From NCBI RefSeq assembly GCF_008831285.2, contig NC_045139.1, forward strand, positions 11,754,704 through 11,818,703: a DNA stretch of 64,000 nucleotides, written 5' to 3'. The DNA is from Nymphaea colorata (lineage: Eukaryota; Streptophyta; Magnoliopsida; Nymphaeales; Nymphaeaceae). Both the position numbers and the translations under genes were made by a program. Of this stretch, positions 1-12,791 are shown one piece after another (position 1 is the stretch's first letter; the number at the start of each line of letters is the position of its first letter). The notes below the pieces were generated by a model. It worked only from the letters and a program-made list of their open reading frames with translations. It was not told the DNA's origin and searched no databases.

Positions 1-911
1 ACCATAAAATCAGGGAGTTTGTAGCAAATGGTGAAATTCAACTAAAAAATGTAGAGTCGCAACATAATGTGGCAGACATGTTGACAAGACCTCTCACTAC
101 AACTAAATTTCACCATTGTCTGAGCTTGGCTTAGATTTGTGCATGTTAACATGTTTGGAGTCCTAGGGAGAAGGGACATTTATACTGAACAGGATTGATC
201 TTATTTTTGTTTTGTGGATTATGACCAAGCCAAAAAGGTGGAGTTTTGTTGTTTTGTTTTTGACCTGGTCATATACAAGTCAAACAGTGGGCATTTGTGT
301 CATTATTCAAATAGTTCTTTTTACTTTATGTAAGGGTTCGAGTTGGTTCTTTTTTTTCAGTTTTTCCCCTTTTTTGTTGTGAGCTGCGTTTTTGGTGGAG
401 AGTCCTCAAGTCGTGGCTGAAAAAATAGAGCCTCCACGCAAGCTGTTGTAGTTTCTCCATACATTCAAATGGTGGAGAGAGAAAACGATGTGATCTTCAT
501 CCTTTCAGAAGAACGGCAGGTTGGTAACAAGTTGGGGCAGTTATTTTCTACTGATTTTCAGTATTTTTGTGAAGAGAGAAGACAGAGACAGATTTGGGGC
601 AGAAGGTCACTGCGTAGCAGCGTTGTTTGTATGGGTATTGGTTTGTTTCAGTTTATTTGATCTCACTGTACTTGATGTTCCTTCTAATAGAGAATCTTGC
701 TGAGTTCTTCCCGTGGATGTAGGAAGGCAAACAGCCTATCCGAACCACGTAAATTAGTGTGTTTTTTGTGTGACTGTTTTTTCTATTTTTCTATCTGCCG
801 GCTCATTTCTTTGTTCATAGTCTTGATATCACATACACATATCTGTTTAGAGATATTGTTTTTCACCTTATCTTATATTTTGCTTGCAATCTGGTCCTCT
901 CTTTTTCAACA
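1..911 (+). mobile_element. 3' end of a Ty1/copia retrotransposon
   Basis: The first 134 bases encode the C-terminal tail of a Copia RNase H in frame 3 (3-134, stop at 132-134). It includes the conserved run NVADMLTRPL, the counterpart of the usual ADxxTKxL motif near the end of Copia polyproteins. A spacer follows, then a purine-rich tract at 232-243 (AAAAAGGTGGAG) that fits a polypurine tract, then an LTR. The rest of the element, including its 5' LTR, lies to the left of the window, so completeness and target duplication cannot be judged. Confidence 0.85.
247..911 (+). repeat. Probable 3' LTR of the left-edge Copia element
   Basis: It starts TGTTGTTTTG just after the polypurine tract and most plausibly ends at TTTTTCAACA (911), giving the TG...CA form of Copia LTRs. 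The internal text around 706-760 (CCGTGGATGTAGG, then GAACCACGTAAAT) resembles the R/U5 part of other plant Copia LTRs. The right boundary is a judgement because the matching 5' LTR is not in the window. Confidence 0.55.
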
Positions 912-2115
912 GACTCCTCTCATTCTCTAATATCATTATTTTTTTATCGTCTACCAAGAAGTCGTTTATGATCCAACTTTCTACCATTTCTTGACATCAA
1001 TCTCCTCTTTGATCCACTATGCTTGCCCAAGATTGGGAAGCAAGTGGTGTCCATGGAAGATGTCAGATGTATTCCTCCAATGGCTCTTCCTCTCAATTTC
1101 AACCATCCAAAACTCGCTCCCTCTTCCCCTTCATCTCTTTATTGGTTAACCTTCAACTCCAACAGAGTATCTAAGGTTCTTTGATATCTCAACCCATCGT
1201 AGTCGAAGCCCGATCCACTCCTGGGCTCATACCCCTAGTATGGTGGATTTCAATCCATCTCTCAGTAATTTCAGTTTCAACTCGAAAAAGGTTAGAAACC
1301 AAGACAACCAACTACTTTAACTGACACTCTTTATAAGTCTCTTAAGATCTCTCATAATTTCTAATACAGGGCTAAACTTTTGTGGTGTTACATATACGGT
1401 GTTAGAGTACATTAATTAACTATGATAACTATAGAATTAATTTGATTCTTTCATTGTTATTTTGTTATTTTATTTTCTTCTTCCATTGCACGTGTCTTTT
1501 TTCTTTGTTTCAATTTATTACAAGGAGGACACGTTGCAGCTCATGATTACGAAGGAGAGATCGCAAGAGGGTTCGAACCAACATAACCTAACGGAGAACT
1601 ATAAACACCAATTGATCAGGAGCTTATTTTCCTTTACTCAGTCTAGACTAAGACATATGGTCATTGCTTACTACTTGGTTTGTATTGCTACCATTATTCA
1701 TTTTTGCTTTGTCAGAAGTCATTGGGTGCTAATGTTTCTGTATCTTTCTTTCTTTGAAGGCAAATAAACATGAATGAGTTGTGTTTGAAAGCTTGGATTA
1801 TGAATCTTGTTCACTGAGCAGATCGAACCCGTTCAATATCTAACGAGAGATGGTTATTATTAATTTAATTTACAATTTTCACTTGACTTTTATTTAAAAC
1901 ATTTATCCAATGACACGATATCAGCAAACCATCTTGCTTCTAACATGCAAAAAAAAAAAAAAGCAGAACAAAAACATAGAAAAAGTCTATAATTTAAGGA
2001 ATTTGAAAGAAAGCGTTTCTACTGGTAAACACAATGACAATTAACATGTATCAAAAATCATGGGTAAGGGCATCTTGGTCCCATGAAAAAATTTAGGAGA
2101 TCTACACCACCAATT

Positions 2116-2241
2116 ACACGAGTTAAACAAGTCGAGTTCGAGCTCGATTTTGTGTAGTCGAGTCGAGCTCGAGCTTGCTATAAGGAGTTCGAGCTGAGCT
2201 CGAGTTCGAGTGGAGCTCAAGCTGACCAAGCCGGGGCTCGA
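2116..2241. repeat. GAGCTCGAG-rich degenerate palindromic patch
   Basis: Overlapping copies of GAGTTCGAGCTCGA, GTCGAGCTCGAGC and GAGCTCGAGTTCGAG occupy this stretch, on a background of self-complementary hexamers. Similar motif-rich patches lie at 4325-4650 and 18515-18610. In other plants such sequence usually lies in non-autonomous DNA transposons. No clear terminal repeats or target duplication were found here. Confidence 0.5.
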
Positions 2242-3948
2242 GTTCATCTACACTCACAAGTGCTACGTCACTTGTCGCCACATCATGTATTAGTTGAACT
2301 CATGTCCACCTTCTTTTCTTCAACTTTCTTTGATAATTACAACAATCGCAAATATGTGCTGGTGGCTGGCCGAACCAACAATGAAAAAAAGCTTCTGCCT
2401 GAATACTTGATAGTCAAGAAGTTTAGAAGGCCATTGAGGGGGACATCGTCTACAACCATAATTTTTATAGGTACTACTTTTCTAGACCATAAACAGTGGC
2501 ATGAGTTAAAAGACATACAATATAACTACCAGGTCTCAAAACAACTTTAGACAGAAAAAAAGGTCAAAAAGAAATTGTAATTGAAAACTGGATACACAAA
2601 GGAGGAGGAGATCTCAGGGGAACCAAGTTGCCTGGTTAAAATAATACAACCAACAAGTTAGGGTGGAACTGAAAATTCGTCGAGATCTCAAGGGATCAAG
2701 AAGAATGATTCCTATATCAAATCCGAAATTTTTAAAATCACATGATCCATTAGATTGTTCCGATACTAAGCGTGGACGTTAATCAATGTATTGTTTCTAA
2801 GCAAGTGCATTTGGAATGTCTTTACGTGGCGAGGAAGAAATACCAAACCCACATTGGGAGCAGTACGACTGCAAGGTTTGCCGTCCAAGCAACTACTTGG
2901 TCTTGTCTGTTTGGTCACTGTTCGTGGATCCTTCTCAGGTTGGAACCAGTGTGGAGACATATATTTCTGGTGTGGGTATTTTTTGTTTATTTTGTATATG
3001 TGCTTCAAATGTCTGTTTTTTTTTTTTTTTTTTTTTTGTACACTTTTACTTTCTAGGGATCGTTTGGTAGAATGAGCACTCGAGCAACGTCTAATGAACT
3101 GTTCTTGCTGTCAAACGATGAAAATTTCAAAAATAATGCTTCTTAATAAAAAAATTTTTTGCTCTTCCACTGGTTTGAGTGATAATCCTTCAAATCCGCT
3201 GCAATTTAGATGGCCTCTCCAATAATAACTTCGGAGCTAAGGACCCTTAAACCTTCTCACAAGTTATAGCAGTCCGTAATGGCTCTTGTTTTGAACTGAT
3301 TCGGGTCTGGTATGAAGCAGACGACCAAATCCAATGTGAGTCTGATAATGATTCTTGAGTTTGCCAATTAGGCAGATAATGAAAGGCATGGAGCCGAAAC
3401 TCCACGTGCAGTTGTGCTGGTGGGGTCTGGATGGCTAAAGGAGGGAGACACATAAAGAAAGGGAAAGATGAAAGCAACCTGTTGGGCTTTTTTTTTTTTA
3501 GAAAAAAAAAGGTAAAAAAAAAGCTTTTCCACGCTTTAAAATGAGTCTTCAAAGTTTTGCATAAACCGGATGCCTGCAACTCCAAAAAAAGATAAGCTCC
3601 TTTTATTTTTTATAAGAGGCCAAATTTGATTTCAATCCAACCCCTAGCCTCATAATAGAAATTTGTAAATAATGTCCATGGAGACCAGTTTTAATGTTTG
3701 TTTTTTTTTTGGTAAATCGTAGACTTTCCCGACTATACCTCATCCCATTTAATTTAACGTTCCAACTTGACATAATATATAATATTTTAATTTTGTAGAT
3801 TTTCGATCGAACGTGCCTTCACCACCTAAATTCACGATGCATTTTTTTTGCAGAGTCGTTGCATTCGTGCCATCATTGTGTAATAATGATTTGTATAGAC
3901 AAAAGTTATCTCATTATAACATAGTTTATACAAGTCAAATAAACACAC

Positions 3949-4076
<128 letters not shown>

Positions 4077-4324
4077 ATATTGAATTCTTAAGATGGAGTG
4101 GCAGTTACATATTTAAAAGCTTAAATGTGTTTATTAATAACATCAGTTTCATAACATTAATGTTAATATGTGTTTTTTTTTTCAAGGAACCTTTCCATTA
4201 AATGTATGCCCGTTTATTTATTAAGGACAAACCAGCCCATTCTGGTTGATTTGAACTACGGATGGAGCTCTAAATAGATGATCTATATTGTAACTCAATC
4301 ACAGTGCAGATTCTTTATTTATAG

Positions 4325-4650
4325 GACTGTACACCAGTTCAGCTCAATCAGTTCGGCTCAACTCGACTCGACTCATATGTTCCGTTCAAGCTGTGATAAG
4401 GTCAGCTTGAACTTGACTTGATAATCCGAGTTTCGGTTTGAATTCAACTCGTTTAAGCTCGTTTGCCAACAACTTTCAATTTGATCCATTTTTTTATTTT
4501 AAATTTCAAAAATGGTAATCTAAATTCAACAAGCTTATTTGAGTTTAACCGAGTTGAATTCAAGGCTCGTCTGTAAATAAATCAAACGAGTTGAGTTCGA
4601 GTCAAACATGATCGAGAGAGTTTGAGTTGAGCTGGACTCGTTCTACAATC
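4325..4650. mobile_element. Imperfect inverted-repeat (MITE-like) element
   Basis: The left end at 4325-4347 (GACTGTACACCAGTTCAGCT...) and the reverse complement of the right end at 4624-4650 (GATTGTAGAACGAGTCCAGCT...) align as a diverged terminal inverted repeat. Both sides continue into GACTCGACTC and GTTGAGTTCGAGTC motifs. No coding sequence lies between. A hAT-type non-autonomous origin is possible, but the target duplication is not clear. Confidence 0.45.
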
Positions 4651-4674
4651 TTTAAAGGCCATTTGGGACACTTA

Positions 4675-4810
4675 AGTTTTTCATGAATCTAACTAACAAA
4701 ATTAAAGTAGTTTCTCATGAATCTAACTTACAAAATTAAAGTAGTTTCTCATGAATCTAACTAACAAAATTAAAGTGGTTTCTCATGAATCTAACTAACA
4801 AAATTAAAGT
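4675..4810. repeat. Tandem repeat, 4 x 34 bp
   Basis: Four head-to-tail copies at 4675-4708, 4709-4742, 4743-4776 and 4777-4810. The unit begins AGTTTCTCATGAATCTAACT and ends AAAATTAAAGT. Copies differ by one or two bases each, so the array is young. It ends about 380 bp upstream of the GT47 start codon. Confidence 0.97.
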
Positions 4811-5016
4811 AGATTCATTGAGTAATAATAATTCTAGTGACTTGGAACCTAACGTGGATGAAACGAGAAGTCTTGAGTGCCCTTTGCATTTCTGTAAATT
4901 ATCCTTTATTAAGGGTTAAGGTCAGACAAGCAGCGGATACCCAAGAACTTAAATCGAAACACTCGCCGGCCGTTGGAAGAGTGCTCGCCAAGCGACCCTC
5001 CCGTTCACCCGGCACC

Positions 5017-5024
5017 ATAAATAG
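5017..5024 (+). promoter_or_regulatory. Candidate TATA box of the GT47 gene
   Basis: ATAAATAG (in CACCATAAATAGCC) lies about 170 bp upstream of the ATG at 5189, in an otherwise GC-rich stretch, so transcription would begin near 5050. The implied leader has a two-codon upstream ORF (ATG GAG TGA, 5084-5092), a GT repeat (5105-5124) and an in-frame upstream ATG at 5141. Confidence 0.5.
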
Positions 5025-5188
5025 CCTCCCGCCCTTCCTCGCTTCTCTCTTCTCCCTCTTCATTTATTGCGGAGGGAACGGCGATGGAGTGAAACAGAGA
5101 GAGGTTGTGTGTGTGTGTGTGTGTGCGCGTGCGGGCGTATATGTTGGAGACAGAAGGAGAGAGGGAGGGGAGGGGGGAAGGGAACTCG

Positions 5189-8100
5189 ATGGCAGCGAAA
5201 ACTATTTTCTTCTTCCTCTCCGCACTGTTGCTGATTTTCCTCTACCTCGCCCTTGGAACCATAGACCTCAGATCGCAGTTCTTTCCGGACGCCGTTCCCG
5301 CCCTCCGCCTCTCCACCTGCACCTCTCGCCCGCTCAGGGTCTTCATGTACGATCTTCCCCGTAGATTTAACGTCGGGATGATCCGCCGGTCCGATCCCGA
5401 CCAGGATATCCCCTGGACGTCTCCGACTTTGCCTCCCTGGCCACACAACTCGGGCCTCAAGAAGCAGCACAGCGTCGAGTACTGGATGATGGCATCTCTC
5501 CTGGGCGGCGCCAATGATGCCGACGAGGAGCCCGCGGCGGCGAGGGTATTAGACCCGGAGTCGGCGGACGTGTTCTTCGTGCCGTTCTTCTCGTCGCTGA
5601 GCTTCAACACTCACGGACATAACATGACTGATCCGGAAACGGAGGTCGATCGGAAGCTACAGGTGAGCGACTGATTAACCGATTTTTCATGTTCTGGGTA
5701 AACGGCACATAAATTTATAATTAATTGTTCATTCTGAACATATATGGTTAAATCCCCGAAGCAGTTGCTTCGGGGAAACATGACTTTGTTGTGCACTATT
5801 GAAGCAGTAGCCGTCTCACTGATTATTAGCTAATTATAGGATTACAAATGGCGTATTTATGGCTAAAATGTGTGCCTTTGGATCTAGAGCACTGCAATCT
5901 TAGTGGTTCAGTGGCTAAGATTTTAGTGATTCACTAGCTAAATTAGGAATATGATGAATGTTTACGAGAAAGGCGTGTATAATTGGAAACATATTTCGGC
6001 TCTATTTCTTTGATATTAAAGGCTTAGGGTGGAGGGCGGTACATTTCAATTTAAAGAGACATGTTTATTATATTAACTAACAATTATCTTGATAAATTTT
6101 ACTCTTATTAACGTATGAGTCGCAAGTCAGACTTCCCGATCCAATTTATCCCTATGATCACAGGCCGGCCGCAATAGCGGGAGGAAAAGGAAGCACCCAG
6201 GAAATGTTAGTTCTCGCAGTGTGTCTTCCACGTCCCACAGTTTTTAAGTCTTAGAGTATTCCACGTCCAACAATTCTTTCTACTTTTGTGTAGTTGTTGA
6301 GCTATCTTGATGGTGTTCACTGTGCTTGCTTGGTATTTTGGTTATAATTTGCATCAGCTTGTTGTCCCGCTCCAAAGGCTTCTTTCAGTCTTTCAGGTTA
6401 CCCTATTCGTCACAATAGATTGCTTTCAGTCCATCATGAGCAGCATACCTTGATCCTGGTTTCTGTTGGGATGCGCATGATTCTATGTGAGATTCATGTT
6501 CTGTCGTCATCTTGTTTTTCTTTCCTATGATGTTTTGATTCATCTCTAATAATTGTAATGCTTTGTACAATACGATAATGCACCCCAAGGACACGGTCTC
6601 AAGCTACCATGCATTTTGTACACGTTAACTAGTGTTACTGTTCCTAACGTTGTGGATATGGCATTGGTCCTAGAGAGTTGCGATGGTGACCTTCTAGGCC
6701 TTGGGATTTAAGCATACCAAACAGCATTGAGATCCTGTTCCTACTAATGCTTTTAAAATAAATGTCTTTTGGTATAGTACCTCGTCCAAAGTAGGACTTC
6801 AGCTTGCCTTGTCTAGACATTAAATGGGGAACAATGGCACCTGATCCTTATGCAAATTTGATTAATGCAGTGCGTTGTGTTACCATATGGCTCTATGAAT
6901 CACTTGAATGTATCCTGTTTTGCTGCAATAAGTGATTGGTCCTCTTTATTATGTGTATCATTTCATGGTTATGGACCATTGGTTTTCTGTTTAATTATTA
7001 CAAGATCGAGACTGATATAAGCTTGAGGTAGGCAGGTTTTTTATAGTAACTCATTTTGTAGTAGATAGGGAACATTGCATCATTTCAGACACTGGGGATT
7101 GATGGTTGGCATTATGTATTCCCCTCCTTTGTTAAATGGAACTTCAATTTCCTCATGAGTTAAAGCAGGATAAATGGTTGTTCCTTGTAGAAATAAGTTT
7201 TCAGGGGTATTGAATTAATTTGGGACTCGGGAGAAAGCCATTCTCCTTATGTCATCATTGTTCAAGATGATGAAGGGTCTGAAGAGGGGCATCAATAGGA
7301 TTAGGTGTAACCTGATCCATTCCTGACCTATTACATTGATAATAGGATGGTGGCTTCATAAAAAAGGGAGTGGTAAACCATATTCTATTGGTTTACTAAT
7401 AGACGGGCTAGGATCAAAGAAAGAAAAGGTGATCATTAACTGTTTGATCATTGGAAGCCATAAAGTTGGGTTAGCATTAGCTTTCTTGGAAAATGAGTCG
7501 TAAATATTTATCGTTAGGAACTGCAAGAGCACCAAACTTTTTGGCAGCTACAAGTTCAAAATAACAGGCTTGGTCTTTCGCTGTTACTTTACTTGTGCAT
7601 GGTTATATGGGGTTTTAGTTTCCATGGTGGGTTGTGGGTAGCTGTAAAAGAGATTCACATTCCACAATCCAAGTGGTAGGACACCATCTCAATGTTTCTC
7701 ATTTACTCTAACAGCAGGAGGCATATTTTTTGGATTGCTCAAACTCTGATGTCAATTATCCTGAAGTTTATATGCAGATGGTCATCTTTGTGTTTTTATT
7801 TAAAATTTAAAAATGACATTATCGCAGGTGTGCCATCTGTGTCTAGCAGTTGTACAGTATGCGGTTTTGAATTTAGTGCTTATATGATTTTCTTTGTTGT
7901 TTGATGCTTTTTCACCACATAACAGGGCCTGACTGGATCTAAATCCAATTCCGTTATTTAGATTGACCATTCTCAATGGGCACCACATTATGAATATTTG
8001 GACTGTTATTTTTCTTTTGTTTTTTGACAAATATCTCTCAGTTATTTTCTTTGTTTTCTTTTCCTTTCTGGATGTAAATCAAGTGTCTGTTTGTAAATTT

Positions 8101-10141
8101 AATGCAATCTCATTTTTTATGGACTTTTTTATGGCATAGATCAGGCTGATGTGCTAAGGATTTTGAGTGAATCCAAATATTGGCAACAAGCTGGAGGCCG
8201 TGACCATGTAATCCCCATGCATCATCCAAATGCCTTTCGATTTCTGCGGGATGGGGTGAATGCATCTATTCTTATTGTTGCAGATTTTGGACGTTATCCC
8301 AAAAGCTTGTCCTCTCTCCAGAAAGATATAGTGGCACCATATGTACATGTCGTTGAGTCATTCACTGACGATGATGCTCCTGATCCTTTTAATTCTCGGC
8401 CATCTCTTCTTTTTTTCCGAGGGAGAACAATTAGAAAAGATGTACGGTGATCTAACTGTTTATCAGTGGCCTGCTTAGTCTACATCATTGCTAGTCTGAT
8501 TTGATCCATTACACATAATTTAAAATGGCAGGGCGGAAGAATTCGCTCAAAATTAGTGAAGATTTTAGCTGGCCATGAAGGGGTGCACTTTGAACAAGGT
8601 GTTGCATCTGAAGAAGGAATAAGAACAGTAAGTGACATTTCGCAATATAGAGTCAATTATATACCCAGCATGCAAAAACATTAGTTTAGGCTTTAGTTAG
8701 TCTATGCTATTAATGGCACATAACCTGGCTTGGATGCACTCCCTTGACAGTTCCTGTTTACTGTAGCAAATAATAGGCCAGCATGGGAGTTGCTTTCACT
8801 TGTTTTTTACTACTACTAAGAGCTGGAAACTGGCTATGCTTGGGCTGTAATTCTTGATGGCTGATGCTGCCTCACGTTCACCACCAGATGGGTGGTGCAT
8901 CTTGACTGCAGATCCCTACTCATGTAACTCATTTGTGATCTGACTGTTCATTGGGATCCATGTGACAGGAAGACAATCAGCCAGAGAAAGTTGTAATCTT
9001 TTTCTACTCTATATCCCGCTAGTGATGCCTTAGTACTAGTTCACCAGATCGATGGTGCATCTTGGTTGCAGGGTCTTAGTCATGCAATCATTTGTGAATA
9101 TTCTAGACAGTCCAGTGTATAAAGCTTTCTGTCTTTAGCTACACCTAATCCCTCAAGTACCAGGACACCAGATGGATGGTGCATTTTGATTGTTGTCTTA
9201 ATCATGTACTGATTCAAATTTGACTAGTAAGTTTTTCATTTTTTTGTACATTATACACATGACATTTGCTGATAATGGCTTCATGATTGTTTGATTCTTC
9301 TCATGAATATTTGTAGTTGAGAAAAATTCTTCCACTCTTTACTTCTCGTTTCTGCATCTTGCTTTTAGCTGTGGGAATTAAAGTTCTGGTTATATGCAAA
9401 GTTGCTAACTGCTTCTGATGATGCATGTTGGTCCGTGGATGTTTCTGTCCATCTTTAATGGCTCTTTTCCAGTTTGGCCATCTATATGTTCAAAACTTAT
9501 AGATTGGAACATTCTGACCTAGTTTAATGAGGTTGGATTTGTGAAAAATAGCTGGCAATGACAACCATGGGTTGTCTCTCTAATTGGATGGTCCTATATA
9601 TATGTCTGTATCCACATGCAAACTGTGCCTTTGTGCTGATAAAGTTAAATTTAGAAACCCTTTGTAATGTTTTAATATTTATGAACACTGACTCATTCGT
9701 TCTTTTTGTTCTTAATACCAGTCCACGAAAGGCATGCGGTCATCAAAGTTCTGTCTGCATCCAGCTGGTGATACCCCTTCATCTTGTCGCCTTTTTGATG
9801 CAATTGTTAGCCATTGTGTCCCTGTTATTGTCAGCGACTTGATTGAGCTCCCATATGAAGATGTACTTGATTACCGAAACTTCTCGCTTTTTTTCTCCGT
9901 CAAAGAAGCATTGCAGCCCAATTACTTGCTGCAGGAGCTCAATAAGATCTCAAAAGAAAGATGGACTGAGATGTGGAGACAGTTGAAGGAAATCTCCCAT
10001 CATTTTGAGTTTCAGTACCCTCTGAAGAAGGACGATGCTGTGAATATGTTGTGGAAGGAAGTAAGGCATAAGGTGCCTGCTGTCAAGCTTGCAATGCATC
10101 GTAGTGCAAGGTTGAAGATAGAAGATTGGTGGAGAAGATGA
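5189..10141 (+). CDS. GT47 exostosin-family glycosyltransferase (ARAD1-like)
   Basis: Predicted type II Golgi glycosyltransferase of CAZy family GT47, whose plant members build cell-wall polysaccharides; ARAD-type members are linked to pectic arabinan. Exons read by eye: 5189-5662, 8145-8441, 8532-8627 and 9722-10141, all phase 0 with GT-AG borders (donors gtgagc, gtacgg, gtaagt, and the final acceptor taccag), giving 428 aa, a normal length. Residues about 5-22 form one hydrophobic signal anchor. The exostosin fold starts with [13 protein letters not shown] (about residues 50-62). GRDHVIP lies at 176-182, and the conserved nucleotide-sugar-binding block [17 protein letters not shown] at 297-313. 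The C-terminus ([10 protein letters not shown]) is typical. An in-frame ATG at 5141 would add 16 charged residues ahead of the anchor; 5189 is preferred because it starts at the anchor. The acceptor substrate cannot be assigned. No frameshift or stop seen. Confidence 0.9.
8882..9225 (+). repeat. Three diverged copies of a ~60-bp repeat in GT47 intron 3
   Basis: Copies near 8882-8942, 9042-9100 and 9166-9225 share ACCAGATxGATGGTGCATxTTG, then a TGCAG-type segment, then a CATGTAAxTCATTTGT-like segment. They are separated by about 100 and 65 bp of unrelated sequence, so this is a spaced repeat, not a tandem array. No function is evident. Confidence 0.7.
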
Positions 10142-10496
10142 TGTGTTTGCAGTTTGCATTTTTGTTGCTGTGTCCTATAATGCTCAACAGGCTGAGCTGT
10201 GAATCATTGTTCTCACCATAAGGTATATAACCCATTTAGATCATTTTAAAGTTGATGATGATAATCATCATCTTTGTGCTGTAAAGTAAATAAATCCATT
10301 TGTTGTTCATTCTAAGAGCATTTTTTGGCCGTGCCTTTTGGAACTTCTAGTGTAATCCTAGTTGAGAAGTGCAATCTGAACTTCATTTAAAATCTTCCCC
10401 TCATTTATTTGTTTATTCTTTCTTATGGAAGGCTGGAGAAACTAAGTCCCACATCCTCGCTGTACCTGGACCCTAACAAAGTCCTCCCCAGTTTTA

Positions 10497-10967
10497 AGGG
10501 GCATTTGGACACTTTTTATGTAACCCAGTTTTGTGAAAGCTCATGAAAATAAATTTGTTTGGTTGATCTATCCAGAATTTGTTTTTTTTTTTTTAATCCT
10601 TGAAGGGCTTGGCTCAGTGGACAGGAAGGGGGGCTGGTAGGTGGTCAATTTTTGTTTCAAACTCCTGTGGTGTCATCTCTTTGTGTTGCAAAAACGATGT
10701 ATTAATATACAAGTTGAAGCATAGCAGAGTTGTTACTCCGAGACCACCCAAAGCAGCATAGATCTCCTAGGGGAATGGGAGGAAGGGAGGAGGTTTTTCG
10801 CTCTGGCTGTGGATTAGCCTCCTGCTCACCTAGAACAATAACTTGAGAGTGTTCAAAATCAGGTTTTGTGGCTTTTGTCAAAACTGAGTTTTCCTCAAAT
10901 TCAGTTTTGGTGGCACTAAAACACTTCGAAAACTGGGAACTAGTTTTGAAGTGCTATTCAGATGCCC
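10497..10967. mobile_element. Probable MITE (TTA target duplication)
   Basis: The left end AGGGGCATTTGGACAC (from 10497) and the reverse complement of the right end, GGGCATCTGAATAGCAC (ending 10967), form an imperfect terminal inverted repeat. TTA flanks both sides (10494-10496 and 10968-10970). A three-base TTA duplication and this terminus suit a PIF/Harbinger-type non-autonomous element. It lies about 350 bp downstream of the GT47 stop codon. Confidence 0.55.
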
Positions 10968-12122
10968 TTAGTTTTGGCATTGGTCATTTTTTGACATCTA
11001 TATTTCAATCGTCTGAGAAATTCCGGCTCATGCGCAAGTATTTTGTGCAAGTCGTCGGTCCTGTCAATCAATGATTTCAAATCTCCACGACTGTGAAAGT
11101 TCAAGTTTTTTTCATTTATAGAAGACGACTTTGCTCCATTCACCCTTGTATAGAGATTAATAATATCAGAAGTATAAGTATAAGCGTCTCTCTGTGTTTA
11201 ACCGTATATGTGTGATGACATGAAAGACATTTTGACACCAACTCAACTGTCTAAAAGTCTAAAGGGTCTCCCTTGTTTAACAATCACATTTTGCAGTTTT
11301 GACCCGTATGAATGTGATTTCGCCATGTAGAATTTTTATGATAGCACAATGAATCACCGGAAAGCGTGCCCCTTGTTCCAAAACTTTTGACACGGTCTCC
11401 ATTTCTCAATAAAGAAGAATGATTGTTGGGTGAGAGAGGGAACCTACGGCCCGAGTGAGAGGCCAAAGCCCCCTCTTCCTTGCTCCCAATATCCAGTGTT
11501 ATTTTAGGACTTAGTTAGGTTTGCAGTACACTCATCAACTAGACTTCTATGCTTGGGATTGTCTGTAGTTAAGAAATTTAGCACCTACAGGAATCAAATA
11601 GCGGATGACTGATGAGACTCTCACCCGCATGACCACCCAACTGGCAATGCTAGCTGTCCCATACTTTTGAAGGCGCTTTCTCATCCTTGTGCTAGGTGGC
11701 TCTTATGCCTTTATTTTTTCCGCTATGGGCAGTAGGAAAAGTTACTCCTGGGACATGAAGGAGCTAGAATGGATTTTGCCATGAAATTGACATGACTCAT
11801 GAATTCATACTGAAAGCCGCTTCCATTTCTTTTCCAAACCTATGTTTCTTGTTACACATGGTTGAGGAAATTTGTTAGCTTCACAGTGTATGTCGCTTTT
11901 TTTGACTGAGGAAACAAAAAGGCATTATGGTTTGAATGTTTCTTCTGGAGGAGGCAATGTTTTGCCACAGTTAGGACCAGTTGAAAATTTTGTAAATATA
12001 TGCTCAAGTTTTGATAGAATGCAAAAAACATGCTTGGGCTTTGATTTCTTTCAACAGTTAGATAAAAAAAGACCAAATTTGAGCGTGTGTTTTTTTTTTT
12101 TTCTGTTATGAATGTACATGAG
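10968..12122. other. Intergenic stretch, nothing recognised
   Basis: Unique-looking AT-rich DNA. The small open frames here (for example 11284-11466 and 11872-12111) show no domain, no splice context and no compositional coding signal. A T-rich run at 12088-12104 lies just before the LINE relic. Confidence 0.5.
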
Positions 12123-12159
12123 TGAATTCAAGCTTGAGCTGTTGGAAGCCAGTGCTGAT

Positions 12160-12465
12160 GTCTTAGTGTGGGATCTTGATGGTGAGCAAAATATTTTCAG
12201 GAGTTTGTGGGAGGCCATCAGAAGTAAAGGTCTCAAAACTGATTGGCATTCCCTCATTTGGAAAGTGAATGGACTTCCTTGCGCTAGATGGACGTTGTAT
12301 ATCAGTTGTGAAGGGCACCTCCTCCTTGATTCTAGGATGATCAAGCTTGGGTTCCATATTGCTTCTTGCTGTGTTCTTTGCAACAATCACACGGAAGATG
12401 AATGCCACCTTTTTCTTTCAATGTCGTGTGGCCAAAAATATCTAGAAGGATATACTCAACCGGGT
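12160..12465 (+). pseudogene. Reverse-transcriptase zinc-binding (zf-RVT) domain remnant
   Basis: The open frame reads WHSLIWKVNGLPCARWTLYI, then DSRMIKLGFHIASCCVLCNN, then ECHLFLSMSC. This is the pattern of the zf-RVT domain at the end of plant LINE polyproteins (tryptophan-rich start, RL/IKLGF, CVLC then H...CxHLF). Upstream reverse transcriptase and endonuclease are absent. Downstream bases (12470-12780) keep faint coding character but have stops. It is not a host gene. Confidence 0.7.
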
Positions 12466-12791
12466 TGAAGTAAGGAAAATCCCATCGTCTGGCTTAGTTG
12501 TTGGCCTCAAAATGGTGGCAACGCAAAAGGTTAGGCAACAAGAAGTTGCTGCGATGCTGGAAAGATTGTTATCACATAATCGTCTTGTTTATCTAGAGGC
12601 TACGTAATACCGTTAAGCATGAAGAGCAGAATCTATCACTGTGCCCCTCATCACAGGCTTGGAAATTATGCAAAGAGCCTACCCTTCATCTTCAGTGGAA
12701 GGACAAGGATGAACAACTAATCAAGGTTTGGCTTCAGATTTGGGGTCCCCTTGGGAGTCTGCAATTGGACCAAATAGGCACAAATAAATTG

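Noticed and set aside
4675-4810. Regular repeats that could suggest a CRISPR array
   Set aside because: The units are directly adjacent with no spacers, and this is a plant genome; it is a simple tandem repeat.
5060-5610. Minus-strand open frames opposite GT47 exon 1
   Set aside because: Shadows of the GC-rich coding strand; the plus strand carries the recognised exostosin sequence and splice sites.
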